A stretch of 64,000 nucleotides of DNA from Aneurinibacillus sp. Ricciae_BoGa-3 (GTDB taxonomy: Bacteria; Bacillota; Bacilli; Aneurinibacillales; Aneurinibacillaceae): positions 1,800,001-1,864,000 of the forward strand of contig NZ_CP116887.1 of the NCBI RefSeq assembly GCF_028421645.1, in the 5' to 3' direction. Under the pieces are notes generated by a model, which searched no databases, was not told where the DNA came from, and was given only the letters and a program-made list of their open reading frames with translations. A program made the translations under genes and the position numbers. How positions within the stretch are numbered: position 1 is the stretch's first letter; each line of letters starts with the position of its first letter. This document shows, in pieces, positions 35,075 through 43,634 of this stretch.

Positions 35075-37915
35075 TTGAACACGTATACTGTAGTAGATTT
35101 TGAAACCACAGGCAACAAACCGAAGAACGGCGACAAAATCATCCAGATCGGCGCAGTGCGCTTAGAAAATGGTGAAATTGTGGACCGCTTCGCAACGCTT
35201 GTAAACCCGGGGATGGCGATTCCCCCTTTTATAGAGAAGCTAACCGGTATCTCCGATGCAATGGTTGCAACCGCACCCGACATTGAAGAGGCGATTCCGG
35301 GACTTTTGCGACTGCTCGATGGTTCTGTTTTTGTGGCACATAATGTATTCTTTGATCTTGCCTTCCTGCAGAATGCACTTCAGGAGGCGGGTTACCATAA
35401 ATTTGGCGGCTCTATTCTTGACACTGTAGAACTGGCCCGCCTGCTTCTGCCCAGCCAGGAAGGTTACAGGCTCTCAGACTTATCGGTAGGTTTGGACATC
35501 GGCCATGACCGGCCCCATCAAGCCGACTCCGATGCGGAAGCCACTGCATTTTTACTGCTACAGCTTCTTCACAGGCTTCATGAGCTGCCACTCATTACGA
35601 TTCAGCAGCTACAGCGCTTAAACCGTTGTTTTCAGTCGGACATTGAACAGCTGCTTACTGACATTGAACAGCGTAAAATCCGCGAGGGATCGTATGAAGA
35701 AGATGGCCTGGAAGTTGTAAACCAAATTGCGATTAAGATTCGGGCTGAAGCAGAGAAGCGCGGGCAGGCGGCCCCGCTGGATGTAACCTTTGATGAATAT
35801 GTGGATAGCCTATTCGGTGAAGATGGGCTGCTTAAACAGCATATGCCTGGATTTGAACTGAGGTCTTCACAGATTTCAATGATGAAACAAGTATATGAAT
35901 CTTTCTCGGAAGGCCGCCATTTGATGGTTGAAGCGGGTACAGGCACAGGCAAGTCGCTCGCCTATCTGATACCAGCCGTTTTTTGGGCCAAGCAGCAGGA
36001 AGAGACTGTAGTGGTTTCCACCCAAACAATCCAGCTGCAAGAGCAGATGTATACCCGGGATTTGCCTATTCTGCAGGCGCTTTTTCCGGAGGATCTTCCG
36101 CGGGTTTCGATTTTAAAAGGCCGCAACAACTACCTATGTCTGCGCAAGTTTGCCCATTCGCTTGAAGAAGAGCAGGACAACTATGATGTGCAGCTGGCCA
36201 AATCACAAATGGTTGTCTGGCTGACTGAAACGATGACCGGGGATGTTGAAGAGCTAAACATGCCCTCCGGAGCCCAGGGCTATTGGAAGCAGGTACAAAG
36301 TGACGCCAACTCCTGCCTGAACCGGCACTGCCCCTGGTTTTCACGCTGTTATTACCATACAGCCCGGCGCAGCGCTCAGCAGGCTGAGGTCATCGTAACG
36401 AACCATTCCCTGCTGTTTACTGATGTGGGGGCGGAACACCGGATTCTCCCAGCGTACCAGTACGCCATTATCGATGAGGCGCACCACTTTGAAGATGTGG
36501 CCAGCCGCCACCTTGGGGATAAGGTTTCATCTTATCAGCTGGAGGGCATGCTCCAGCGGCTTTCTCCAGATAAAGGCGCCGGCCTGTTAGAAGAATTGGA
36601 GCAGTCGGTCTCTGCCTGGAATGCCACCAAATATAAAAAAATTAAAAATGATGTTGAGAAGTCTTACAGCCTGCTGCGTGAAACAAAAGAATCGGTCCGC
36701 GAGATGTACCAGCTGCTTTATCAGTGGTCGAACCAGCGGGCGCGCGAAGCCGAGGAGATCGGCCATACGGTTATGCGCTACAACGGAGGAGACCTCTCGA
36801 ACAAGTGGGGACGCTCGATTGTCTCGGCTGTTAAAAACGCTGTCGAACAGCTTCTCACTGCTGGAAGAAATATGGAATCCATTCATTCCAAATTGTCCGC
36901 AGAAGAGGATATTCCGCCTTCAACCCGCGGCCTGGTCACCGATTTAAATGGCCTGATAAAGGATACGCTTGCCTATTCCGGGCTGCTGCATGATATGCTG
37001 CTGTCCATTGATGATGAATATGTACACTGGGTTGAACTTGATATCAGAAGTACACGAAAAGGCATCTATTTAAATCGGGTACCAATCAATGTGTCAAGCC
37101 TTGTACGCGATATGTTTTTTGATAAAAAAACAAGCGTTGTTCTGACTTCAGCGACTATGAGTGTAAATTCATCCTTCGCCTACACATTGGAAAGGCTTGG
37201 ACTTACGGGACCTGAAGCCGAGAAATCTATTGTAACGTCTGTCCTTCCGTCTCCGTTTGATTACAGAAAGCAAACCCTGCTCTGTATCCCAAATGAGATT
37301 CCCAATATAAAAGACGCAAGCGAGTCGCATTTTCTCGCATCGCTTGTCCAGTCTTTAGCGGACGTTGCAACGGTGTCAAAAGGCCGAATGCTTGTCCTTT
37401 TCACTTCTTATTCAATGCTTCGCAGCGTGTATGATCCGCTCAAAGATCAGTTAAAGGATCAAAATATCACCGTACTTGGGCACGGCATCGACAGCAGCAG
37501 CCGCAGCAAACTGACGAAACAGTTCCGTTCCCTGGATGCTTCAGTTCTACTGGGTACGAGCAGTTTCTGGGAAGGTGTGGACATTCCCGGTAAAGATTTA
37601 TCGGTACTCGCCATTGTCCGGCTTCCGTTTGTGCCGCCTAACCACCCGTTAACTGAAGCGCGCAACCAAATGCTGAAGGAACAAAATAAAAATCCATTTA
37701 TGCAGCTGTCTGTGCCACAGGCTGTAATCCGGTTTAAGCAAGGTTTTGGGCGTTTGGTCCGCACACGTGAGGACAAGGGAATCGTGTTGGTATACGATCG
37801 CCGGATTGTAGAGGCTCGTTATGGACAGGTGTTCCTTGCGTCTCTGCCAGAAACGACGGTTATGCAAAAATCAACAGAAGAATTGCTGCCCGCCATTGAG
37901 GACTGGTTAGCATAA
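35075..37915 (+). CDS. dinG: DinG-type helicase with N-terminal DnaQ-like exonuclease
   Basis: A 946-residue protein. The exonuclease domain covers about 1-165, with VVDFETTGNKPKNGDKIIQIG (DEDD residues D8, E10), HNVFFDLAFL and HQADSDAEAT. The helicase follows, with Walker A EAGTGTGKS near 290 and IIDEAHHFED near 465. Four cysteines (YLC, NSC, RHC, SRC) fall where XPD/DinG helicases hold an iron-sulfur cluster. Motif VI is QGFGRLVRTREDKG. Start TTG 35075 with GAGGTGA before it. It follows the pan operon in B. subtilis as well. Confidence 0.95.
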   Translation: MNTYTVVDFETTGNKPKNGDKIIQIGAVRLENGEIVDRFATLVNPGMAIPPFIEKLTGISDAMVATAPDIEEAIPGLLRLLDGSVFVAHNVFFDLAFLQNALQEAGYHKFGGSILDTVELARLLLPSQEGYRLSDLSVGLDIGHDRPHQADSDAEATAFLLLQLLHRLHELPLITIQQLQRLNRCFQSDIEQLLTDIEQRKIREGSYEEDGLEVVNQIAIKIRAEAEKRGQAAPLDVTFDEYVDSLFGEDGLLKQHMPGFELRSSQISMMKQVYESFSEGRHLMVEAGTGTGKSLAYLIPAVFWAKQQEETVVVSTQTIQLQEQMYTRDLPILQALFPEDLPRVSILKGRNNYLCLRKFAHSLEEEQDNYDVQLAKSQMVVWLTETMTGDVEELNMPSGAQGYWKQVQSDANSCLNRHCPWFSRCYYHTARRSAQQAEVIVTNHSLLFTDVGAEHRILPAYQYAIIDEAHHFEDVASRHLGDKVSSYQLEGMLQRLSPDKGAGLLEELEQSVSAWNATKYKKIKNDVEKSYSLLRETKESVREMYQLLYQWSNQRAREAEEIGHTVMRYNGGDLSNKWGRSIVSAVKNAVEQLLTAGRNMESIHSKLSAEEDIPPSTRGLVTDLNGLIKDTLAYSGLLHDMLLSIDDEYVHWVELDIRSTRKGIYLNRVPINVSSLVRDMFFDKKTSVVLTSATMSVNSSFAYTLERLGLTGPEAEKSIVTSVLPSPFDYRKQTLLCIPNEIPNIKDASESHFLASLVQSLADVATVSKGRMLVLFTSYSMLRSVYDPLKDQLKDQNITVLGHGIDSSSRSKLTKQFRSLDASVLLGTSSFWEGVDIPGKDLSVLAIVRLPFVPPNHPLTEARNQMLKEQNKNPFMQLSVPQAVIRFKQGFGRLVRTREDKGIVLVYDRRIVEARYGQVFLASLPETTVMQKSTEELLPAIEDWLA

Positions 37916-37920
37916 TTTGA

Positions 37921-37962
37921 CCCTTCTCCCACATACGTATAAGCATACACGTGGGGGAGGGG
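37921..37962 (+). promoter_or_regulatory. Hairpin that hides the ribosome site of the pseudo-MBL gene
   Basis: CCCTTCTCCCAC (37921-37932) pairs along all 12 bases with GTGGGGGAGGGG (37951-37962), two of them G-U. The right arm is the Shine-Dalgarno sequence, 8 nt before ATG 37971. The loop has CATACGTATAAGCATACAC. The design is the same as in front of ypjB. Confidence 0.78.
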
Positions 37963-37970
37963 TTATCTCT

Positions 37971-38840
37971 ATGCGATTGAAAATAGTTGCACTCTTCCTG
38001 TGTGCCTGCCTTATCGCTACCACCCAGCAGGGATGCTCACCCGCCGAAATAACGGGCAATCCATGGGAAAAGGATTTGCCGGATACAGCGGGTAAATTGG
38101 ATGTTGAATTTCTTGGGATTAAACAAGGCGAAGCCAGCCTTTTGCGTTTTAGCCAGCATGCCGTACTTATTGATGCGGGAACAAAGCAGAGTGCACACGA
38201 AATAGTTGAGCAGCTTAAGCAGCAGGGCGTCAGGGAACTGGATGCGCTTATCTTAACTAACAGCCTGGGCGACTACTGCGGGGGAGCGCGTGAAATTATT
38301 CACAGTATTGCCGTTAAGCAAGTCGCACTGCCGGCGTTAACAGCTAAATCGATTATCCAGCAGGCTGGACCCTTTTCACCTGGTGTCCTTTTGCTTCGGG
38401 AAGGGAATACGCTTCATATGCCGGTCGGCATTGAACTCGCTGTTCTGGCCCCGGCGGCGCGGCCGTTTTTAGCAGCCGAAGATAATTCACTTGTGTTGCA
38501 AATGACGTATAATAAAATCAAGATCCTTTTTACGAGTGCTATCCATAAAGAGGCTGAGCAGATGCTGCTCCGCCAATCGCTTCAATCCCAGATACTGAAA
38601 GTAAGCGACGAAGGGGCGCCTGAGGCTACCAGTGAAGCTTTTATTGAGAAGGTGGACCCGCAAGCGTCTATTATTTTTACCGGGACACACACGCTCTCCC
38701 AGAACGAGGTCATCAGAAAGTTATCTGAAAATTGGAGTGACATCTATTTAACGCAGAAAAAAGGCACGGTACATGTGATAACCAGTGGAACTGATTATTC
38801 TATCTATACAGACAAAGGGCTTAAAGAAGGGACGAATTGA
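37971..38840 (+). CDS. Secreted metallo-beta-lactamase-fold protein lacking the metal histidines
   Basis: A 289-residue ComEC/Rec2-like beta-lactamase-fold protein with an N-terminal signal (LKIVALFLCACLIATTQQGC); Cys22 could be lipidated, though the lipobox QQGC is poor. The fold signature is recognisable (LDVEFLGIKQGEASLLRF, VLIDAGTK, DNSLVLQM). The motif that should read HxHxDH is NSLGDY at 97-102: all three histidines are replaced and only Asp101 remains. It is thus probably a non-catalytic binding protein. The ribosome site is inside a strong hairpin. It sits between dinG and rex. Confidence 0.75.
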   Translation: MRLKIVALFLCACLIATTQQGCSPAEITGNPWEKDLPDTAGKLDVEFLGIKQGEASLLRFSQHAVLIDAGTKQSAHEIVEQLKQQGVRELDALILTNSLGDYCGGAREIIHSIAVKQVALPALTAKSIIQQAGPFSPGVLLLREGNTLHMPVGIELAVLAPAARPFLAAEDNSLVLQMTYNKIKILFTSAIHKEAEQMLLRQSLQSQILKVSDEGAPEATSEAFIEKVDPQASIIFTGTHTLSQNEVIRKLSENWSDIYLTQKKGTVHVITSGTDYSIYTDKGLKEGTN

Positions 38841-38856
38841 GGAAAGGACCAATGTG

Positions 38857-39474
38857 ATGAAAACGCCAAAAATATCTGATGCGGTCATTCGCAGACTGCC
38901 TATTTATTTGCGCTACCTTAACAGCTTAAGAAATATGCAGGTGAGAACCGTTTCCTCACAACAGCTGGGGGAGGCTCTGGATTTGAATCCAGCCCAAATC
39001 AGAAAAGATCTGGCCCACTTCGGTGAATTTGGCCGCAAAGGCATCGGATACGAAGTGGAGTATTTAATTCAAAAAATAAAAAGTATACTTAAACTGGATC
39101 AGCAGGTGAATGTGGTGCTGATCGGGGCGGGGCATTTGGGGCACGCCATAAGCAATTATAACGCATACTTGAAAGACAACATGAGAATTGTATCCATACT
39201 GGATACAGATCCTGCAAAAATTGGCAAAGTAACGGCTGGTATCGAAATTTGTGAACTTGCCAGTTTGCCGCAGGTGGTGAAGGAAAAAAACATACGTGTC
39301 GGCATCATAGCAGTTCCTGCAGCTGCCGCGCAGTCGGTAGCCGATGCGCTTACCCACGCGGGCATCAGTGCGATTTTAAACTTTGCCCCGATTAATATTC
39401 GTGTACCTGACGGTGTACGGGTTCATGATGCAGATGTGACCATGGAACTGCACAGCCTTGCCTATTACCTGTAA
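38857..39474 (+). CDS. rex: Redox-sensing transcriptional repressor Rex
   Basis: A 205-residue repressor that reads the NADH/NAD+ ratio and controls fermentation and respiration genes. The N-terminal winged helix spans about 8-75 (VSSQQLGEALDLNPAQIRKDLAHFGEFG), and the Rossmann motif VLIGAGHLGHAI follows at about 85-96. The C-terminal domain-swap helix VTMELHSLAYYL is typical. ATG 38857 has AGGAAAGGA 9 nt upstream. No Rex operator was recognised in front. Confidence 0.95.
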   Translation: MKTPKISDAVIRRLPIYLRYLNSLRNMQVRTVSSQQLGEALDLNPAQIRKDLAHFGEFGRKGIGYEVEYLIQKIKSILKLDQQVNVVLIGAGHLGHAISNYNAYLKDNMRIVSILDTDPAKIGKVTAGIEICELASLPQVVKEKNIRVGIIAVPAAAAQSVADALTHAGISAILNFAPINIRVPDGVRVHDADVTMELHSLAYYL

Positions 39475-39562
39475 CACCCATGGCTTGCAAGCGGTGAATT
39501 TGTTTCGTTTCCGTTTAGAATCTGCACACCTTCCTCACACTAAAAGGAGGAGGTGGCGTTCC

Positions 39563-40396
39563 TTGCATACTATGTGGAAAGGAAGCATTTCATTTGGATT
39601 GGTCAACATTCCAGTTAAAATGTTTGCAGCAACAGAGGAAAAGGATATCCGCTTTCGTATGCTCCACAAAGACAAGCACGAGCCTATCCGGTATGTCAAA
39701 ACGTGCGAATCGTGTGAAGGTGAAGTGCCGACGTCAGATATTATTAAAGGATATGAATATGAGCCCGGCCGTTTTGTCGTTGTAGAAGAGGACGAGCTTA
39801 AAGCGATCACCCCTAACACGCGAAAGACTATCGAAATTCTTGACTTTGTGGATTTAAAGGAAATAGACCCGATTTATTTTGACAGGTCTTATTTTCTTTC
39901 CCCGAATGAAACTGGGGACAAAGCGTATGTACTGCTCCGCTCAGCGATGCAGAATACAGGAAAAATCGCCATCGCCAAAATCACCATCCGCTCCAAACAA
40001 AATCTTGCCTGTGTGCGCGTGTTTGGCGACTGTCTCCTAATGGAAACTCTGTATTACCCGGATGAAGTGCGGTCGGTCCAAAACGTACCCGGTCTACCTG
40101 CTGGCATTGAGGTAAATGAGAAGGAGCGGGTAATGGCAGAACAGCTCATTGAACAGCTGACGAGGCCATTCGACCCGGCTGCATACAAAGATGAATATCG
40201 CGTGCAGCTGCAGGATTTGATCACCCGCAAAATAGAAGGCCAGGAAGTTCGCCAGATTGCGGAAGCTCCGCGGGCACGCGTAGTCGATCTCATGGAGGCG
40301 CTCCAGGCCAGCCTGGAGGCCAACAAAGGGACGAAGGCCAAGGCCCCGGCCAAGCGTGCACCGGCAAGAAGGAAAAAGAAAGCAGCAACTGTGTAG
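39563..40396 (+). CDS. ku: Ku protein for non-homologous end joining
   Basis: A 277-residue bacterial Ku that forms a ring on broken DNA ends and recruits the LigD-type ligase. The start at TTG 39563 (MHTMWKGSISFGLVNIP) matches B. subtilis YkoV and lies 9-12 nt after AGGAGGAGG. KGYEYEPGRFVVVEEDEL and YFDRSYFLSP are family marks. The C-terminal tail from about 258 is rich in Lys, Ala and Pro (KAPAKRAPARRKKKAATV), as in Ku proteins that bind DNA beyond the ring. Ligase and primase genes lie within 6 kb. Confidence 0.95.
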   Translation: MHTMWKGSISFGLVNIPVKMFAATEEKDIRFRMLHKDKHEPIRYVKTCESCEGEVPTSDIIKGYEYEPGRFVVVEEDELKAITPNTRKTIEILDFVDLKEIDPIYFDRSYFLSPNETGDKAYVLLRSAMQNTGKIAIAKITIRSKQNLACVRVFGDCLLMETLYYPDEVRSVQNVPGLPAGIEVNEKERVMAEQLIEQLTRPFDPAAYKDEYRVQLQDLITRKIEGQEVRQIAEAPRARVVDLMEALQASLEANKGTKAKAPAKRAPARRKKKAATV

Positions 40397-40410
40397 GCAA
40401 CATTGAAAAA

Positions 40411-40445
40411 AAGAGCAGGCCAACCCTTGGCTTGCTCTTTTTGTT
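40411..40445 (+). terminator. Terminator of ku
   Basis: AAGAGCAGGCCAA (40411-40423) pairs with TTGGCTTGCTCTT (40427-40439) with one G-U, and TTTTT follows. It runs straight into repeat copy 2. Confidence 0.85.
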
Positions 40446-40722
40446 GATAAGCCAAGGGTTTGTGCTTCACAGTCTGAAGTAACTCGAGCGATTTTGTAAG
40501 GGACCTCCGGTCCCGAAACACCCAAGAAAAAACATCGTGAGGCGCATGTCCGCACCTTTCTTTCCCCTTGTGGAGCGTGTGAAACAGGGGGCGGAAAAGA
40601 CCGGCAACTGTCTCCATCACTGAGATACCCAGATGTTTTGCCGGTCCGCACGTCGTTTCACAAAGCGGCCGTGAAAACTTCTATGAGGGGAAAGAAGAGA
40701 GCGGCATCGCCCGCGATGTTTT
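40441..40722 (+). repeat. Structured 280-bp repeat, copy 2
   Basis: It aligns with copy 1 from TTGTTGATAA and GTGCTTCACA on the left, through the GGGACC/GGTCCC hairpin (40501-40515), to GCGATGTTTT on the right. The inner GACCGGCAA/TTGCCGGTC pair and the CCTTTCTTTCCCC/GGGGAAAGAAGAG arms are kept. Its right end lies 2 bp from the stop codon of the minus-strand MFS gene. Confidence 0.92.
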
Positions 40723-40724
40723 GC

Positions 40725-41978
40725 TCATTTCGCTGGTTCTTTCTTTTTAAACAACGATGGCAACCCCCGGGTTTTTCCGCCGTACGATTTGTCGGCGGGC
40801 CGGATGGCAAACAGACACACAATTACGGCTACCAAACATACGCCTGTAATCGTAAAAAACAATGTCTGCTGAGAAAACTTTATCAGAAGCGCAAAAATAG
40901 GGGGGCCAGCTGCTACGCCAACGAAGCGGGCACTGCTGTAAATAGAAGTTATGGTTCCGCGTTCTTCCTTGTCAAACTCCTGCGTAATGAGGGAATCCAG
41001 GCTTGGCAAAGATGCCCCTATTCCGATACCGCTTAAACATACCAAAAAAATAAGAAAGTAAAAATTTCTCGTAAAGCTGATCCAGAAAATGCTCACCGAT
41101 AAAAGAAGCAAGGCGGAAAAGGCAAGCCATTTCATTAACTTCTTATTTTCTCCGATAATTTTCCCGGATAAATAGGAAGTGAGACATAAGGCTGCTAAAG
41201 GAATAGCTAAAATCATCCCTTTCATGATGCCGTCAATGGCGTAGCGGTCCTCCAGTATAGACGACAAATAAAAAAGCACACCGAATAAAACAAGCATAGC
41301 GATGCAGCCAATTAGAAAAATGGCGTAAAGCCAGCGGCCTTGTTTTTTAAAAATCCGCACGATTGATTTTCTATATGCTGAGAATTCTTTAGGTTGTTCC
41401 TTTTTCTTTGGTGTTTTTACAAAGAAAACAACAAGTAAAACAGAGATTAAGCAAAAAATCGGAATGGAGGCAAATGGAAGGTACCAAAGAAATGACGCCA
41501 GAAACGCACCTAAAATTGGGCTTAACACTTTGCCTAAGGTGTTCGAGGTTTCAATGATTCCAAGGCCGCTGCTGACGTCGCTTTTCCTTTTAAACATGTC
41601 GCCCACAAGGGGGATGACAATAGGGAACGCGCCGGCTGCTCCCGCTCCCTGCAGGAGCCGGCCAATAAGTATCAACACATAGGGATGACCAACATTAAAC
41701 GCCGCCCAGCTGGACAACAGGCCTCCTACCCCTGCAACGATTAAACTGGGTATAATAATGGCTTTCCTCCCTAATCTGTCAGATAGCAATCCCGCGAAGG
41801 GTATTAAAATAATCGCCACTAACGAGTAGAGAGTAATCACCATACTGGCCTGCAGCGGGGAGATCGACAGCTTTTTTTCCATTATAGGCAGTACAGGGAT
41901 AAGCATGGAGTTGCCCAGGGTCATCACCAGAGGAATTGAGGCAGCCGAAATCAAATCCCATGTTTTTTTCTCCTCCAT
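40725..41978 (-). CDS. MFS drug-efflux-type transporter, 12 spans (paralogue 1)
   Basis: A 417-residue major facilitator with about 12 membrane helices. LSDRLGRKAIIIP (65-77) is the loop 2-3 motif A, and IGRLLQGAGAAGAFPIVIPLVGD (104-126) is the motif B/C region of proton-driven drug exporters. KRKSDVSSGLGIIETSNTLGKVLSPILG resembles the antiporter motif. Start ATG has GGAGGAACTT upstream. It lies 64 nt after the ligase gene on the same strand, so both may share a transcript. A paralogue, about as similar as a gene copy that diverged long ago, is at 52011-53276. The substrate is unknown. Confidence 0.85.
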   Translation of the reverse strand: MEEKKTWDLISAASIPLVMTLGNSMLIPVLPIMEKKLSISPLQASMVITLYSLVAIILIPFAGLLSDRLGRKAIIIPSLIVAGVGGLLSSWAAFNVGHPYVLILIGRLLQGAGAAGAFPIVIPLVGDMFKRKSDVSSGLGIIETSNTLGKVLSPILGAFLASFLWYLPFASIPIFCLISVLLVVFFVKTPKKKEQPKEFSAYRKSIVRIFKKQGRWLYAIFLIGCIAMLVLFGVLFYLSSILEDRYAIDGIMKGMILAIPLAALCLTSYLSGKIIGENKKLMKWLAFSALLLLSVSIFWISFTRNFYFLIFLVCLSGIGIGASLPSLDSLITQEFDKEERGTITSIYSSARFVGVAAGPPIFALLIKFSQQTLFFTITGVCLVAVIVCLFAIRPADKSYGGKTRGLPSLFKKKEPAK

Positions 41979-42042
41979 AAGTTCCTCCTACCGATCATGT
42001 CGTCCAAAAAAAATAAAATACCCGCACTCAGACCGCTTATTT

Positions 42043-42984
42043 TCACTCAAAGGTGCATGTTTTAGGGTCCACTGGGATAAAACTTTGAATGCTTGGCTGG
42101 CGTAATGTCGCGTTGCTGGTCCACTCCATGAATCGAATTTTTACGGTTATCTCCGGAATCAGCCACACCGCATCTTTAAACCTGGCGTGATCATTTTTAA
42201 AGGGGTTTTGTGCCGTTTTTAATGGCTGGATGATATCGGTGAATTCACGCCACTCCTCTTTTGTTAGTCTGCCTGTTCCAGAATGCCCGATATACGTGAG
42301 CTGGCCGTCGTCATCATACAGGCCAAGCAGTATCGCGTTAACGATGCCTCCGCTAAACGTTACACCGCCAACTACGGCAATGACATCTTTGTAGAATTTT
42401 TTCTTTTTCCAGTGGGCATTTTTTGAGTTCATAAAGTATTTGCTGTTTAAATCCTTTACGACAATCCCTTCCATCTGCTGCTTCTTCATCACATCAAACA
42501 GGTTTTCGGCATCATGATGAATACTAACCAATTGCACCCTATCGTTTGGCACAATGATGTTCGACAAAATTTCAATTCTTTCCTTCAATGGCAGGATATT
42601 CAGCCACTGCCCATTGCAGTATATGACATCAAAGATCATATAGGTAATGGGCACTTGCTGCTCAGCAGCGGCCACCTTTTCCATTCTTCGGATTCCGTCT
42701 CTGCGCATGACCTCATGAAAGGATGGTTTGCCATTCAAACCCAGTGCAATAACCTCACCATCGAGGATAACGGAATCTGCCTGACAGTATGATTTTATAT
42801 CGGATAACTCCGGATAATGAAAAGTCCGTTCGTGTCGTTTGCGATTAAAGAGCCTAACTTCTTTCCCGTCACAATAGGTGAGGATTCTAACACCATCCCA
42901 CTTTATCTGGGCAATCCAATTATGCCCTTCAGGGATTGTCTCAGTGAGAACGGGCTCGAACGGAACAATTGGAGTAAGCTGCAT
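42043..42984 (-). CDS. Stand-alone ATP-dependent DNA ligase, LigD ligase-domain type
   Basis: A 313-residue ATP-dependent ligase that seals breaks in NHEJ. The nucleophile is Lys28 in QIKWDGVRIL (motif I). DGEVIAL (motif III), YMIFDVIY (IIIa), EGIVVKDLNSKY (IV) and KKFYKDVIAVVGG (V) are in order, and an OB-fold follows to 313. It lacks the polymerase domain that B. subtilis LigD has at its C-terminus; that domain is separately encoded at 44918. Start ATG with AGGGG upstream. Confidence 0.92.
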   Translation of the reverse strand: MQLTPIVPFEPVLTETIPEGHNWIAQIKWDGVRILTYCDGKEVRLFNRKRHERTFHYPELSDIKSYCQADSVILDGEVIALGLNGKPSFHEVMRRDGIRRMEKVAAAEQQVPITYMIFDVIYCNGQWLNILPLKERIEILSNIIVPNDRVQLVSIHHDAENLFDVMKKQQMEGIVVKDLNSKYFMNSKNAHWKKKKFYKDVIAVVGGVTFSGGIVNAILLGLYDDDGQLTYIGHSGTGRLTKEEWREFTDIIQPLKTAQNPFKNDHARFKDAVWLIPEITVKIRFMEWTSNATLRQPSIQSFIPVDPKTCTFE

Positions 42985-43092
42985 AAATAACCCCTTCTTC
43001 CTTTTCTATCTAAGGCGCCGGGTACGAAAATCCGGTTGCTTCAGTTTTTATAGTCTGATCTAAATGAGTTGTTTTATAAGCTGTGCACCGTA

Positions 43093-43128
43093 AAAAACAA
43101 AAACCCTCGCTACATGGTGGAGCGAAGG
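43093..43128 (-). terminator. Terminator of the acetyltransferase-like gene
   Basis: On the minus strand CCTTCGCT and AGCGAGGG form an 8-bp stem with one G-U, followed by TTTTTGTTTTTT. Confidence 0.8.
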
Positions 43129-43147
43129 CTTAAAATGGACTTTTTGC

Positions 43148-43420
43148 TTATTTTGCAAGAACGTCCTGCAGTTCTGGATGCTTCTCTATTTGTGCTTTAG
43201 CGAACGGGCATGTAGCGACAATTTTCTTGTGCTGATCCCGCGCGAATTCAACCATCCTTCTGACTAGCGATTCACCAACACCCTGGCCGCTGAGCGCGTT
43301 GGATACATGGGTGCTGTCCACTTCAAAGCCTGCTTCATTTGGCACATAATGAATTTCCGCAACCTTTTCTCCTTTGTCTTCAATAAAAAAACTGCTGTTG
43401 CCTTTCTTGATTTCTGACAT
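43148..43420 (-). CDS. Small GNAT-like N-acetyltransferase (YjdJ type)
   Basis: A 90-residue protein of the reduced GNAT family. The acetyl-CoA loop is SGQGVGESLVRRMVEFARDQ (44-63), and TCPFAKAQIEKHPELQDVL at the C-terminus is the family hallmark. The substrate is unknown. ATG 43420 follows AAGGAGATG at 5-6 nt. It stands alone between the ligase gene and the aminotransferase, with its own terminator. Confidence 0.85.
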   Translation of the reverse strand: MSEIKKGNSSFFIEDKGEKVAEIHYVPNEAGFEVDSTHVSNALSGQGVGESLVRRMVEFARDQHKKIVATCPFAKAQIEKHPELQDVLAK

Positions 43421-43634
43421 GTGGCATCTCCTTTCGCCGAATGTTGGGGTTTACTAACGTCAGTTTTTACATTTCCCGTTTCTGTTACAAGGCGAAACAA
43501 TAAGTGCATACTTCGCAAATGTGATAAAATAGGAGTATAGGTATTGCCTATTTCTGGGGTAGGAAGAATGTATTTTATTTATTAACTAAAGAGTGGTACA
43601 ACTAATACAAAAGGTTTGAGAGGAGTATGGGTCG

